A stretch of DNA of 64,000 bases, taken from contig NZ_CP038498.1 of NCBI RefSeq assembly GCF_012427845.1, positions 1,984,001 to 2,048,000 on the forward strand, given 5' to 3'. Of this stretch, positions 18,265 to 26,859 are shown piece after piece. Positions within the stretch are counted from its first letter, which is position 1; each line of letters starts with the position of its first letter. Position numbers and translations under genes: made by a program. The notes under the pieces were generated by a model that saw nothing but the letters and a program-made list of their open reading frames with translations, was not told where the DNA came from and ran no database searches. This stretch comes from Pectobacterium punjabense (GTDB lineage: Bacteria > Pseudomonadota > Gammaproteobacteria > Enterobacterales > Enterobacteriaceae).

Positions 18265-19401
18265 ATGCATTGTGCCCGCTACAGCACGGGAACCTGTCGT
18301 TCCTGCCAATGGTTGGAAAAAGCCTACCCACAGCAATTGTCTGATAAGCAGCAGCACCTTGAAAGCCTGCTGCAAGCGCACGCTGTGCAGCGTTGGTTGC
18401 CCGTGCAACCTTCTGCGCAGTCTGCATTTCGTAATAAAGCCAAAATGGTGGTGAGCGGCAGCGTGGAGCGCCCGCTGTTGGGAATGTTACACCGTGATGG
18501 AACGGCGGTAGATCTCTGTGATTGCCCGCTTTATCCGTCCAGCTTCGCACCAGTTTTCGACGTGCTTAAAGTTTTCATCGCTCGTGCGGGATTGACGCCG
18601 TATAACGTGGAACGCCGTCGTGGAGAGCTGAAATACCTGCTGCTGACGGAAAGTACGCAGCGCGGGACGTTCATGCTGCGCTTTGTCTTACGCTCGGAAA
18701 CCAAGCTGACGCAGTTGTGTGCTGCATTGCCCTGGCTACAGCAGCAGCTGCCGCAGCTTGAGGTGATATCCGCCAATATCCAGCCGGTCCATCAGGCGAT
18801 AATGGAAGGGAAAACGGAAATCATCCTGAGTGAAGCTGCCGCGTTGGCCGAACAGTTCAATCAGGTGCCGCTGTATATCCGTCCACAAAGTTTTTTTCAG
18901 ACGAACCCGCAGGTGGCGGCCGCGCTGTATGCGACAGCACGCGACTGGGTTGCCGAGCTGAATATCACCAGCATGTGGGATCTGTTTTGCGGAGTAGGGG
19001 GTTTTGGCCTGCACTGTGCCTCCCCCGAGATGCGTTTGACGGGCATTGAAATCAGCGCCGAGGCGATAGCCTGCGCCCGCCGCTCTGCGGAGCAGTTAGG
19101 GTTGAGGCAGGTAGAGTTTCAGGCGCTGGATTCCACGCAGTTCGCGACAGGTAAAGCAGAAATTCCCGAGCTGGTGCTAGTCAACCCGCCACGTCGCGGT
19201 ATCGGCAGTGAACTGTGCGCTTACCTGAGCCGGATGGCACCGGACTATATTCTCTACTCCAGCTGTAACGCTGAAAGCATGGCGAAGGACATGACGGAAC
19301 TGGCGAATTACCGCGCGCTACGCGTGCAGCTGTTCGATATGTTCCCGCACACGGCGCACTATGAAGTGCTAACGTTATTAGTGAAATATAATATTGAATA
19401 A
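18265..19401 (+). CDS. rlmC: 23S rRNA (uracil-747-C5)-methyltransferase RlmC
   Basis: RlmC methylates U747 of 23S rRNA using S-adenosylmethionine. The 378-residue protein (E. coli 375) has the iron-sulfur cluster cysteines (Cys3, Cys11, Cys14 and the CDC pair near residue 86), the SAM motif [13 protein letters not shown], the NPPRRG block and the catalytic cysteine in [12 protein letters not shown]. The ATG at 18265 is used because Cys3 is then placed as in E. coli; a TTG lies two codons upstream. No strong ribosome-binding site is visible. Confidence 0.93.
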   Translation: MHCARYSTGTCRSCQWLEKAYPQQLSDKQQHLESLLQAHAVQRWLPVQPSAQSAFRNKAKMVVSGSVERPLLGMLHRDGTAVDLCDCPLYPSSFAPVFDVLKVFIARAGLTPYNVERRRGELKYLLLTESTQRGTFMLRFVLRSETKLTQLCAALPWLQQQLPQLEVISANIQPVHQAIMEGKTEIILSEAAALAEQFNQVPLYIRPQSFFQTNPQVAAALYATARDWVAELNITSMWDLFCGVGGFGLHCASPEMRLTGIEISAEAIACARRSAEQLGLRQVEFQALDSTQFATGKAEIPELVLVNPPRRGIGSELCAYLSRMAPDYILYSSCNAESMAKDMTELANYRALRVQLFDMFPHTAHYEVLTLLVKYNIE

Positions 19402-19433
19402 GAAAATATATTCGTCAAATAGAGAGGGATTTT

Positions 19434-19925
19434 ATGATTGGTTTTTTTATTATTTTCATCTTTTTCATACTCCTCCTCACCTGGAATGTCATGTACGGTT
19501 TTGTTTATAGAAAGCCTCTCTTCATGATCGCTATTGGATTATGTTTTTGTTTTACAGGTGCCATTGTTATTTCTTCGTTTGATATATTGGAACCTCTGGA
19601 GATTTTTAAGGACGTAAAATTATCACTTTCCGTTGTTAATTATACCATTGCTGCTGCGGGAGGCAGTTTGATTGCTGGTGGACTTATGTTGAAAGCTCAG
19701 CACGCGGCACGAAATGAAAAAATAGCAGCGGAAAGAATCTTTTATCTTGAAGTCAAAATGGTAAATGAACTTATCAAATCTTTTGAAGAAAAAATGAAAA
19801 AGGCAGATAGCTTAGAGGCGAATGAATTTAAACAAAAATTAAGAGATGAAAAAATATTGATATATAAAATAATTTTCGAATTGCAAGAAAAGAAGAGAAA
19901 ACTAGATAAGCTTGAATATGAATAA
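19434..19925 (+). CDS. Uncharacterised membrane protein with C-terminal coiled coil
   Basis: I do not recognise this 163-residue protein. It has an N-terminal hydrophobic helix (about 2-20), a second at about 29-48, a third at about 68-88, then a highly charged lysine/glutamate-rich helical tail (about 90-163) likely to form a coiled coil. The gene is visibly richer in A+T than its neighbours, has AGAGAGGG before its ATG and its own terminator, and sits between rlmC and artJ, where E. coli has no such gene. It is probably real and acquired; no function can be assigned. Confidence 0.7.
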   Translation: MIGFFIIFIFFILLLTWNVMYGFVYRKPLFMIAIGLCFCFTGAIVISSFDILEPLEIFKDVKLSLSVVNYTIAAAGGSLIAGGLMLKAQHAARNEKIAAERIFYLEVKMVNELIKSFEEKMKKADSLEANEFKQKLRDEKILIYKIIFELQEKKRKLDKLEYE

Positions 19926-19938
19926 GTAGCAAGTACGT

Positions 19939-19973
19939 AAGCATTGGATGGTTTTACCACCCAATGCTTGTTT
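19939..19973 (+). terminator. Terminator between the orphan gene and artJ
   Basis: AAGCATTGG/CCAATGCTT (19939-19947 with 19961-19969) continues inward, after one mismatch, with TGGT/ACCA around a TTT loop, and is followed by GTTT. It probably serves the plus-strand gene; artJ is convergent and ends 5 bases away. Confidence 0.7.
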
Positions 19974-19977
19974 GACC

Positions 19978-20709
19978 TTATTGCGGGAACCATTTGTCGT
20001 TAATAGTTTTGTACGTGCCGTCGGCTTTGATGGCATCCAGCGCTTTATTCAGTTTTTCCAACAGCGCCTTGTCATCGGGACGGACGGCGATGCCTAATCC
20101 GGTGCCGAAGTATTCAGCGTCAGTTACATGCTCGCCAACTGTTGCTAACTCAGGGTTGGTCTTAATCCACTCGTTGACGACAGCGGTATCACCGAATACA
20201 CCGTCGATACGGCCATTTTTCAGATCCAGTACTGCGTTCTGGTAGCTGTCATAAGAGACGGTTTGGACTTCCGGGTGCTTATCGTGCATGTATTTCTGGT
20301 GCGTCGTGCCGTTTTCCATACCAATACGTTTGCCTTTCATCGCGGCAAAGTCGCTGAATTTCCCTTTTTGCGCGATAACGACAGCGGAGTTGGCGTAGTA
20401 GGGCTGGGTGAACGCCACCTGCTTGCTGCGCTCTGGTGTGATATCCATACCGGAAATCACCGCGTCATAGCGGCGGAATTTCAGTGCGGGGATCAGGCTG
20501 TCAAACGCCTGATTGGTGAACGTACAGGTCGCTTGCATTTGTTTGCACAGCGCTTTCGCCAGATCCATATCAAAACCGACAATTTCGTTGCTGGCATCCA
20601 GTGACTCAAAGGGCGGGTAGGTGGCTGATGACGCAAAACGGATGGTGTCTGCCGCGGTAGCGCTGAAGGTGATTCCTGCTAGTAAGGTGGCGAGCACTAA
20701 TTTTTTCAT
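19978..20709 (-). CDS. artJ: Arginine-binding periplasmic protein ArtJ
   Basis: ArtJ is the arginine-specific receptor of the Art ABC importer. The 243-residue precursor has a signal peptide ending at SATAA (about residues 16-20) and the receptor motifs ATYPPFESLDASNEIVGFD, GMDITPERSKQV and ENGTTHQKY. Length equals E. coli ArtJ. It has its own promoter region with a pair of ARG boxes (20789-20823), so it is likely repressed by ArgR with arginine. Confidence 0.94.
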   Translation of the reverse strand: MKKLVLATLLAGITFSATAADTIRFASSATYPPFESLDASNEIVGFDMDLAKALCKQMQATCTFTNQAFDSLIPALKFRRYDAVISGMDITPERSKQVAFTQPYYANSAVVIAQKGKFSDFAAMKGKRIGMENGTTHQKYMHDKHPEVQTVSYDSYQNAVLDLKNGRIDGVFGDTAVVNEWIKTNPELATVGEHVTDAEYFGTGLGIAVRPDDKALLEKLNKALDAIKADGTYKTINDKWFPQ

Positions 20710-20788
20710 TACCTACTCCTGTCTGTTTTTCTTATAAAATAGTTACGCGGAAACATTCCGACGTCATGGCGATTACCATGCCATTAAT

Positions 20789-20823
20789 TGAATTTGTATG
20801 CAATTAAAATGATTAATAAGTCG
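20789..20823. promoter_or_regulatory. Tandem ARG boxes upstream of artJ (ArgR operator)
   Basis: TGAAT-TTGT-ATGCA (20789-20802) matches the ARG box core TGAAT-N4-ATTCA with one mismatch. A weaker copy, TGATT-AATA-AGTCG (20810-20823), follows at exactly 21 bp, the known spacing for paired 18-bp ARG boxes with a 3-bp gap. They lie 80-114 bases upstream of the artJ start. Confidence 0.6.
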
Positions 20824-20927
20824 ATTTTTTGCATGTTTCTACAGCAGCAGGCAATAAAAATTTCCGGGAGAAATTTTTAACGTTGCATGAGCAACGGCCC
20901 GTAAGGCGGCGGACAGGGATGGCACGC

Positions 20928-20959
20928 CATAAAAAAAGCAGGCTATCAAAGCCTGCTTT
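20928..20959 (-). terminator. Rho-independent terminator of artPIQM
   Basis: On the minus strand, the 10-bp stem AAAGCAGGCT/AGCCTGCTTT (20935-20944 with 20950-20959) is followed by a T-run and TATGGC. Confidence 0.9.
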
Positions 20960-20983
20960 CTAAGGGGTGAAGTGCGGTAAGTA

Positions 20984-21652
20984 TCAGTTACGGCGTTCGA
21001 ATACCAGCGAACGGCGTTCAACCCAGCGCATCAATAATGTCAGTAAACCGTTGACACACAGATAGATAATTCCGGCTGCGCCAAACACCATCACATCATA
21101 TGTCCGGCCGTACATCAGTTGGCTATAACCCATGACTTCCATCAGCGTGATGGTATAAGCCAGCGACGTACTCTTAAATACCAGCACCACTTCGTTTGAA
21201 TAAGAAGACAGCGCGCGTTTAAATGCGAACGGCAGCAAAATGCGTAATGTCTGCTTCTGATTCATTCCCAGAGCGGCGCAAGATTGCCACTGTCCGGCAG
21301 GAATAGCTTTTACTGCTCCGTAGAACAACTGTGTGGTATACGCCGCGCTATTGAGTGCCAGCGCCACCATCGCACACAGCCACGGTTGTGACAGCAAGCT
21401 CCACAGCCAGGGGATTTGCTGGATAGAGGTAAATTGCCCGGGGCCGTAGTAAATCAGGAAGATTTGCACCAGCAGCGGCGTGCCGGTAAACAGCGTAATG
21501 TAGCCTTTCGCCAACAGCGATACGACAGGCGTTTTGAGCGTCAGCACGACAGTCAGCAGCAGTGACAGCACCAGCGCCACGACAATCGAGACGGCAGTTA
21601 ATGTCAGGCTGGTATGCAGACCTTTTAATAGCTCAGGTAAATAAGCGAGCAT
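20984..21652 (-). CDS. artM: Arginine ABC transporter permease ArtM
   Basis: ArtM is one of two channel subunits of the arginine importer. It is 222 residues as in E. coli, with about five membrane segments and the coupling loop SCAALGMNQKQTLRILLPFAFKRALSS. Its ATG shares one base with the artQ stop codon (TGATG), so the two are translationally coupled. A strong terminator follows. Confidence 0.94.
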   Translation of the reverse strand: MLAYLPELLKGLHTSLTLTAVSIVVALVLSLLLTVVLTLKTPVVSLLAKGYITLFTGTPLLVQIFLIYYGPGQFTSIQQIPWLWSLLSQPWLCAMVALALNSAAYTTQLFYGAVKAIPAGQWQSCAALGMNQKQTLRILLPFAFKRALSSYSNEVVLVFKSTSLAYTITLMEVMGYSQLMYGRTYDVMVFGAAGIIYLCVNGLLTLLMRWVERRSLVFERRN

Positions 21653-22368
21653 CAGGATGGTCTCCGCTCAAAACGCGTGGTATGTAGGTCAATGCGTTTC
21701 AGCACATACTGACTTAACAGCGTAATCACCAGATAGATAGCCGCCGCGACGACGTACCAGGTGAAGGGTTCCTGTGTCCGTGTAGCAATGCTTTTGGTTT
21801 GCAGCATCAGATCGTTAACGCTAATCAGCGAAACCAGCGCGGTATCTTTCAGCAATACCAACCACTGATTACCTAATCCCGGGAGGGCATGACGCCACAT
21901 CTGCGGCATGATCAGACGGAAAAAGATCGCGGATTTACTGAGCCCCAGCGCCTGACCTGATTCCCATTGTCCCTGTGGTACCGCTTTTAGCGCGCCACGC
22001 AGCGTTTGGGATGCATAGGCCGCATACAGCAGCGCCAGTGCAATTACGCCACACAGAAATGGGCTGATTTCAAACATGCCGATATCCAGTTTTACTGGAA
22101 TCTGCACAATCCAAAGATTCAGGGTAAAGCCGTCCGCCAACATCAACAGCAGTTGGGAAGACCCGAAATAGATAAACAGCACCACCAGAATTTCTGGCAG
22201 GCCGCGCAATAATGTGACGACCGCTGTACCCGTCCAGCTAACGATTTTCCAGCGGACGGTTTCCCAAACGGCAAACAGCATCGCCAGCACAAGGCCGAGC
22301 ACCAGTGCACAAACGGCAAGGCCGACGGTCATCCCGGCGGCGCTTGCAAGAGGTTGAAATTCAATCAT
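21652..22368 (-). CDS. artQ: Arginine ABC transporter permease ArtQ
   Basis: ArtQ is the partner permease of ArtM, 238 residues as in E. coli. It carries hydrophobic segments and the loop [29 protein letters not shown] typical of polar-amino-acid permeases. It begins 11 bases after artI and overlaps artM by one base. Confidence 0.94.
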   Translation of the reverse strand: MIEFQPLASAAGMTVGLAVCALVLGLVLAMLFAVWETVRWKIVSWTGTAVVTLLRGLPEILVVLFIYFGSSQLLLMLADGFTLNLWIVQIPVKLDIGMFEISPFLCGVIALALLYAAYASQTLRGALKAVPQGQWESGQALGLSKSAIFFRLIMPQMWRHALPGLGNQWLVLLKDTALVSLISVNDLMLQTKSIATRTQEPFTWYVVAAAIYLVITLLSQYVLKRIDLHTTRFERRPS

Positions 22369-22379
22369 TGAGCGTCAGA

Positions 22380-23111
22380 TTACTGCTGGAACCATTTTTT
22401 GTAGATGGTTTCGTAAGTACCATCCTGCTTGATTTTGTTGAGCGCATCGTTGAATTTTTTCAGCAGCTCATCGTTATTCTGGCGCACGGCGATGCCCAGA
22501 CCGATACCGAAGTAACCTTTATCCGTCACGCTTTCACCAACGGAGGCCAGCGTATCGTTCTGCTTCAGCCATTCATTAACCACGGCGGTATCGCCGAAAA
22601 CTGCATCCAGACGACCGTTTTTCAGGTCCAGTACCGCATTCTGGTAGCTATCGTACGGCACGGTTTTGATATCGCTGTGTTTTTCCATCAGGTATTTTTG
22701 GTGAGTGGTGCCATTTTGCACGCCAACACGCTTGCCTGTCAGCGCCGCAACGTCGGCAACTTTCCCTTTCTGGGCGATAAACAGAGCGGCGTTATCATAG
22801 TAAGGTTGCGTGAATGACACCTGCTGCTGACGCTCTGGGGTGATATCCATTCCTGCGATGACGGCTTCAAAACGGCGGAATTTCAGACTAGGGATCAGGC
22901 TATCGAACGCCTGATTGCTGAACGTGCAATTTGCCTGCATTTCTTTGCACAGTGCATTAGCCAGATCGATATCAAAACCTTGAATCTGGTTATTGGCATC
23001 GACAAATTCGAACGGAGGGTAGGACGCTTCAGTCGCGAAACGAATGGTGTCTGCGGCGTTGGCGGATACGGTACCCGCGGCGAATAAGGCTGCAATAATC
23101 AATTTTTTCAT
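22380..23111 (-). CDS. artI: Periplasmic amino-acid-binding protein ArtI
   Basis: ArtI is the operon-encoded binding protein of the Art importer and a close paralogue of ArtJ. The 243-residue precursor has a signal peptide ending near ANA (residues 17-19) and the motifs ASYPPFEFVDANNQIQGFD and QNGTTHQKYLMEKH. The start at 23111 is preceded by AGGAAA; an in-frame start at 23135 would only add 8 residues. It lies 20 bases after artP. Confidence 0.93.
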   Translation of the reverse strand: MKKLIIAALFAAGTVSANAADTIRFATEASYPPFEFVDANNQIQGFDIDLANALCKEMQANCTFSNQAFDSLIPSLKFRRFEAVIAGMDITPERQQQVSFTQPYYDNAALFIAQKGKVADVAALTGKRVGVQNGTTHQKYLMEKHSDIKTVPYDSYQNAVLDLKNGRLDAVFGDTAVVNEWLKQNDTLASVGESVTDKGYFGIGLGIAVRQNNDELLKKFNDALNKIKQDGTYETIYKKWFQQ

Positions 23112-23131
23112 TATCATTTTCCTGATAGTAA

Positions 23132-23860
23132 TCAATGTGACAAATAACCAGCGAATTCAGGCGTCTGCGGCTGCGTAAAGTGCGTCGCATCCCCTTGTTC
23201 AACGATGCGGCCATTTTCCATATAAACGACTCGGCTAGCCGTTTTACGGGCAAATTCGACTTCGTGGGTCACGATCACCTGCGTAATACCGGTCTGCGCC
23301 AACTCACGGATGATGTTGACGACCTGTGCGGTAATCTCAGGGTCCAAAGCGGCAGTAGGTTCATCAAATAACAGAACCTGAGGTTCCATCATCAGCGCAC
23401 GGGCAATAGCAACACGCTGCTGCTGCCCGCCAGAAAGATGAAGAGGAAAGCGATCGGCAAAATCATTGAGGCGCAGACGTGTCAGCAGCTTGTCCGCACG
23501 CGCTCTGGCTTCTTCTTTACTCAGCCCCAGCACGCGGCAGGGCGCTTCAATCAGATTCTGCGCCACGGTCAGATGCGGCCATAAATTGTATTGCTGGAAC
23601 ACCATCCCGACGTTCTGACGCAATTCACGGATTGCGCTGTCGGACGGCGTACGCTGAAAATCAAACTGATTACCGGCGATGGAAAGCGTGCCAGAGCGTG
23701 GCATTTCCAACAGATTAAGAACGCGTATCAACGAGCTTTTGCCCGCTCCGCTAGGACCGAGAAGAACCAGCGTTTCACCCGCAGGACACTCTAAGGTGAT
23801 ATCAAATAGCGCCTGGTATGTGCCGTAGAAACAGTTAATGCCGTTTAGTTGAATACTCAT
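23132..23860 (-). CDS. artP: Arginine ABC transporter ATP-binding protein ArtP
   Basis: ArtP is the ATPase of the arginine importer and the first gene of artPIQM. The 242-residue protein, same length as E. coli, has Walker [10 protein letters not shown], signature LSGGQQQR, Walker [13 protein letters not shown] and the H-loop VTHE. The ATG at 23860 (MSIQLNG) fits the family; a second in-frame ATG at 23881 encodes the nearly identical MSIQFLR, a small 5' duplication. Neither has a clear ribosome-binding site. Confidence 0.92.
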   Translation of the reverse strand: MSIQLNGINCFYGTYQALFDITLECPAGETLVLLGPSGAGKSSLIRVLNLLEMPRSGTLSIAGNQFDFQRTPSDSAIRELRQNVGMVFQQYNLWPHLTVAQNLIEAPCRVLGLSKEEARARADKLLTRLRLNDFADRFPLHLSGGQQQRVAIARALMMEPQVLLFDEPTAALDPEITAQVVNIIRELAQTGITQVIVTHEVEFARKTASRVVYMENGRIVEQGDATHFTQPQTPEFAGYLSH

Positions 23861-23906
23861 GCGTAAGAATTGAATAGACATTGATGCGGCGAATGTTAAC
23901 GTTGGC

Positions 23907-23920
23907 AGAATAGTTATGCA
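23907..23920. promoter_or_regulatory. Possible ARG box upstream of artP
   Basis: AGAAT-AGTT-ATGCA resembles the ARG box core TGAAT-N4-ATTCA with two mismatches, 47 bases upstream of the artP ATG. Only a poor partner is visible at the 21-bp position, so this is tentative. Confidence 0.35.
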
Positions 23921-24060
23921 ATCACCGTGGGTTAAAATTTGCCAATAAGCGATTTGTTGGTTAAATAATAGCACAAAATAATGGCTTACGGCTTAGGGAC
24001 ACGGTTTCCCATTGCAGGCATTCGCTGAGCCGTACTGATATGCAGTAATAAGGAGACAAC

Positions 24061-24384
24061 ATGCAATTATCCACCACCCCGAATCTGGAAGGTTTCACCA
24101 TTACTGAATACTGTGGCGTCGTGACGGGCGAAGCCATTCTGGGGGCGAACATCTTCCGTGACTTTTTCGCCAGTATTCGTGATGTCGTCGGTGGCCGTTC
24201 CGGTGCCTATGAGAAAGAGCTGCGTAAGGCACGGCAGATTGCGTTCAAAGAGTTGCAGGAACAAGCTGAAGATTTAGGCGCGAACGCCATTGTGGGTATT
24301 GATCTCGACTATGAAACCGTTGGGAAGGATGGCAGCATGCTGATGGTGACCGTCAGCGGTACGGCGGTAAAGGTTCGCCGCTAG
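24061..24384 (+). CDS. ybjQ: UPF0145 family protein YbjQ
   Basis: The 107-residue soluble protein equals E. coli YbjQ in length and shows the family blocks [27 protein letters not shown] and [14 protein letters not shown]. The family forms small oligomeric domains; the biochemical role is unknown. AAGGAG lies just upstream. amiD follows 54 bases later on the same strand. Confidence 0.93.
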   Translation: MQLSTTPNLEGFTITEYCGVVTGEAILGANIFRDFFASIRDVVGGRSGAYEKELRKARQIAFKELQEQAEDLGANAIVGIDLDYETVGKDGSMLMVTVSGTAVKVRR

Positions 24385-24438
24385 CCGGTGAAAGGATAAC
24401 GATAGGTGGCGGAAAATCAGCACAATAGCGGAATAACA

Positions 24439-25269
24439 ATGTTGAAATGGGCGAGTTGCATTGCGTTGGCGCTGTTGGCGGGGTGCCAATCTGTCTCTTC
24501 CTCGTTGCAGGAACAGAATAATTATGTGCTGGAGACCGTATTGCAGTCGCGTGCTCAGGAATCTCGTATCCGTTTTTTGGTGATTCACTACACGGCAGAA
24601 GACTTTGCCACCTCGCTGAATATTCTAACGGACGAGCACGTCAGCGCTCATTATCTTATTCCTGCGCACCCTCCATTACAGCACGGCAAGCCGCTTGCGT
24701 GGCAATTGGTACCCGAATCTCAGGCTGCCTGGCATGCGGGAGCCAGTAGCTGGCGCGGGTTTAGCCGATTGAATCATTCCTCGATCGGTATTGAGATCGA
24801 AAACGCGGGTTATCAGCGCACCTTGACGGGCTATACGTGGGCGCCGTTCACCGGCTCGCAGATTCAGCTCGTGACCGCGCTCGCCCGCGATATTGTCGAA
24901 CGTTACCAAATTGCGCCGCAGAACGTGGTGGCGCACAGCGATATTGCTCCACAGCGGAAACAAGATCCCGGGCCGCTTTTTCCCTGGCAGGCGTTAGCTC
25001 AGGCGGGCGTTGGTGCCTGGCCGGACGCACAGCGCGTGGCGTTTTATTTGAATGGACGGCAGCCGATGCAGCCAGTAGATGAAGCCGTGCTATTGGAAAA
25101 GCTGGCGCGTTATGGTTATTCGGTGCCGGAAACGATGACGGCGCGTGAAAAGCGGCAGGTGATTGCCGCTTTTCAGATGCATTTTCGACCTGATAACTAT
25201 CAAGGTCAGCCAGATGCGCAGAGCGAAGCGATTGTCGACGCGCTGCTGGAAAAATACGGCAGCCGCTAA
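24439..25269 (+). CDS. amiD: N-acetylmuramoyl-L-alanine amidase AmiD (lipoprotein)
   Basis: AmiD is an outer-membrane-anchored zinc amidase that cleaves MurNAc-L-Ala and anhydro-MurNAc peptide bonds. The 276-residue precursor, same length as E. coli, has lipobox LLAGC with Cys16. The zinc ligands are visible: His50 in VIHYTAEDF, and His166 and Asp176 in AHSDIAPQRKQDPG, with Glu119 and Lys174 as catalytic residues. A C-terminal peptidoglycan-binding-like domain spans about 195-276. The ATG at 24439 follows CGGAATAACA; the longer frame from 24406 would bury the lipobox. It ends overlapping ybjT by 4 bases tail-to-tail. Confidence 0.92.
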   Translation: MLKWASCIALALLAGCQSVSSSLQEQNNYVLETVLQSRAQESRIRFLVIHYTAEDFATSLNILTDEHVSAHYLIPAHPPLQHGKPLAWQLVPESQAAWHAGASSWRGFSRLNHSSIGIEIENAGYQRTLTGYTWAPFTGSQIQLVTALARDIVERYQIAPQNVVAHSDIAPQRKQDPGPLFPWQALAQAGVGAWPDAQRVAFYLNGRQPMQPVDEAVLLEKLARYGYSVPETMTAREKRQVIAAFQMHFRPDNYQGQPDAQSEAIVDALLEKYGSR

Positions 25270-26702
25270 ACCGTTTCCTTCTCTGCTAATTTCGCAATAC
25301 GCGCCGCCATGCCACGGAAGATAAACAGGTGAGCGGGCATCATCAAAAACCAGTAGACCAGTCCGTTAAATCCAGAAGGATGCCAGCGGGCGCGGACATC
25401 CACGGTTCGATGAGTGCCTTTGTCCGTGATAGTAAAGTTGAGTTTCCCCAGCCCCGGTGCTTTCATGCCGAATAGTAGCACCAACTGACGCTGCGGTTTG
25501 ATCGAGATAACTTTCCAGCCATCAATCTTGTCGCCCACTTCCAGCGTCGGGCGATCGGGGCGTCCATAAGTTACGCTGTTGCCGCAAAGATCGTCCAGCC
25601 GGGCGCGGATGTTCCACAGTGTATTCGCGTAAAAGTAGCCTTCTTTGCCGCCGACCTGCTGGATGACTTGCCAGAGCGACTGACTGGAGGCTGACGTCTC
25701 CATCGTATGGCCCGCCTGTTTAGGGTAAAAGCCGTAATTTGGCTTCCAGCGCGCGCGGACTTCGGTGTCATCTCCCCAGTCGGCCTGCTGTACGCTCTCC
25801 ATTTCGCTTTGCAGCGTGAGGCGTACGGCGTCATCAAAGCTCATCAATTGTTGTGGAATCAACGTCTGTAGTGCGTGCCCATCGGCCTGTAAATCGTGCT
25901 TTAACCCTTGAATCAAGGCGCGGGCGATGGACGGGGGAACCGAGGTCACCAGATGCAGGAACCAGACAGACACCAGATGCGTTGGCATAGGAACGGGGAT
26001 CAGCAATCTGCGTTTGCCGCTGATCTGAATGAAGCGTTCGAACATGGTTTGATAGCTGATGTATTCGGGGCCTGCGGCATCCATGATGCGATTTTCTGTC
26101 GCCGGGTGATGCACAATGTCGATGAGATAAACCAGCAGGTTTTCCAGCGCAATCGGCGACGATTTAGAGCGCACCCAGCGCGGCGGCGTCAGTATGGGCA
26201 GGTTATAGACCATATCGCGCATGATTTCGAACGCTGCCGACCCGGCGCCGATAATGATGCCCGCGCGTAGCTCCGTGACGGGAATGCCGCTACTGCGTAA
26301 TACATCACCCGTGATCTGGCGCGCCAACATGTGCGGTGAGGTGTCATCTTTCGCCTGAAGCGAGCCCAGATAGATAATCTGTTTTACGCGGCTGGAGGCC
26401 AGCGCCAGCAGAAGATTCATGGCAGCCATGCGCTCTCTGGCGACGAAATCTGCGCCGTCGCCCATGCTGTGCACCAGATAATAGAGCGTCTCTGCGCCCC
26501 ACAGGCCATCAGGCAGGCTTTCTGGCTTGGTGAGGTCAACCTGCTGGCAGTCAACGCCTGGCCAGTTACGTGATGCAAGGGATTCGGTATTCCGACCAGC
26601 AGCGATCACTCGGTTGCCCTGCTTGCTCAATCGCTCGGTTAAATGGCGGCCAATGTAGCCAGTTGCGCCCAGAATCAGGATCGGGGCTGAAGGAGATGTC
26701 AT
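25266..26702 (-). CDS. ybjT: YbjT family NAD(P)-binding oxidoreductase with DUF2867
   Basis: The 478-residue protein has an N-terminal Rossmann domain beginning ILILGATGYIGRHL (extended-SDR type, GxxGxxG) and a C-terminal DUF2867 domain with a hydrophobic end near PAHLFIFRGMA. It matches E. coli YbjT (476). No enzymatic activity is established. The ATG at 26702 is chosen by family alignment; an in-frame TTG at 26723 is possible. In E. coli, ybjS lies between amiD and ybjT, and ltaE and poxB between ybjT and hcr; all are absent here. Confidence 0.88.
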   Translation of the reverse strand: MTSPSAPILILGATGYIGRHLTERLSKQGNRVIAAGRNTESLASRNWPGVDCQQVDLTKPESLPDGLWGAETLYYLVHSMGDGADFVARERMAAMNLLLALASSRVKQIIYLGSLQAKDDTSPHMLARQITGDVLRSSGIPVTELRAGIIIGAGSAAFEIMRDMVYNLPILTPPRWVRSKSSPIALENLLVYLIDIVHHPATENRIMDAAGPEYISYQTMFERFIQISGKRRLLIPVPMPTHLVSVWFLHLVTSVPPSIARALIQGLKHDLQADGHALQTLIPQQLMSFDDAVRLTLQSEMESVQQADWGDDTEVRARWKPNYGFYPKQAGHTMETSASSQSLWQVIQQVGGKEGYFYANTLWNIRARLDDLCGNSVTYGRPDRPTLEVGDKIDGWKVISIKPQRQLVLLFGMKAPGLGKLNFTITDKGTHRTVDVRARWHPSGFNGLVYWFLMMPAHLFIFRGMAARIAKLAEKETV

Positions 26703-26810
26703 GCGCCAGCGGCTCCACAGCAAAATATAACCATGGCTTACTATAACGGGGAAAAAGAAGAAAGTGAGGAAAAGTGTGCGGCAACAGGGGGATATTTAAC
26801 ACGACCTACC

Positions 26811-26836
26811 TGCCCGATAGCCGTCGCTATCAGGCA
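26811..26836 (-). terminator. Hairpin downstream of hcr
   Basis: On the minus strand, TGCCTGATAGC (26836-26826) and GCTATCGGGCA (26821-26811) form an 11-bp stem with one T-G wobble and a 4-base loop. The wobble is compatible with minus-strand RNA only, but no T-run follows. Confidence 0.45.
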
Positions 26837-26859
26837 GAAGGGGGTAAAACGGGAGGGGA

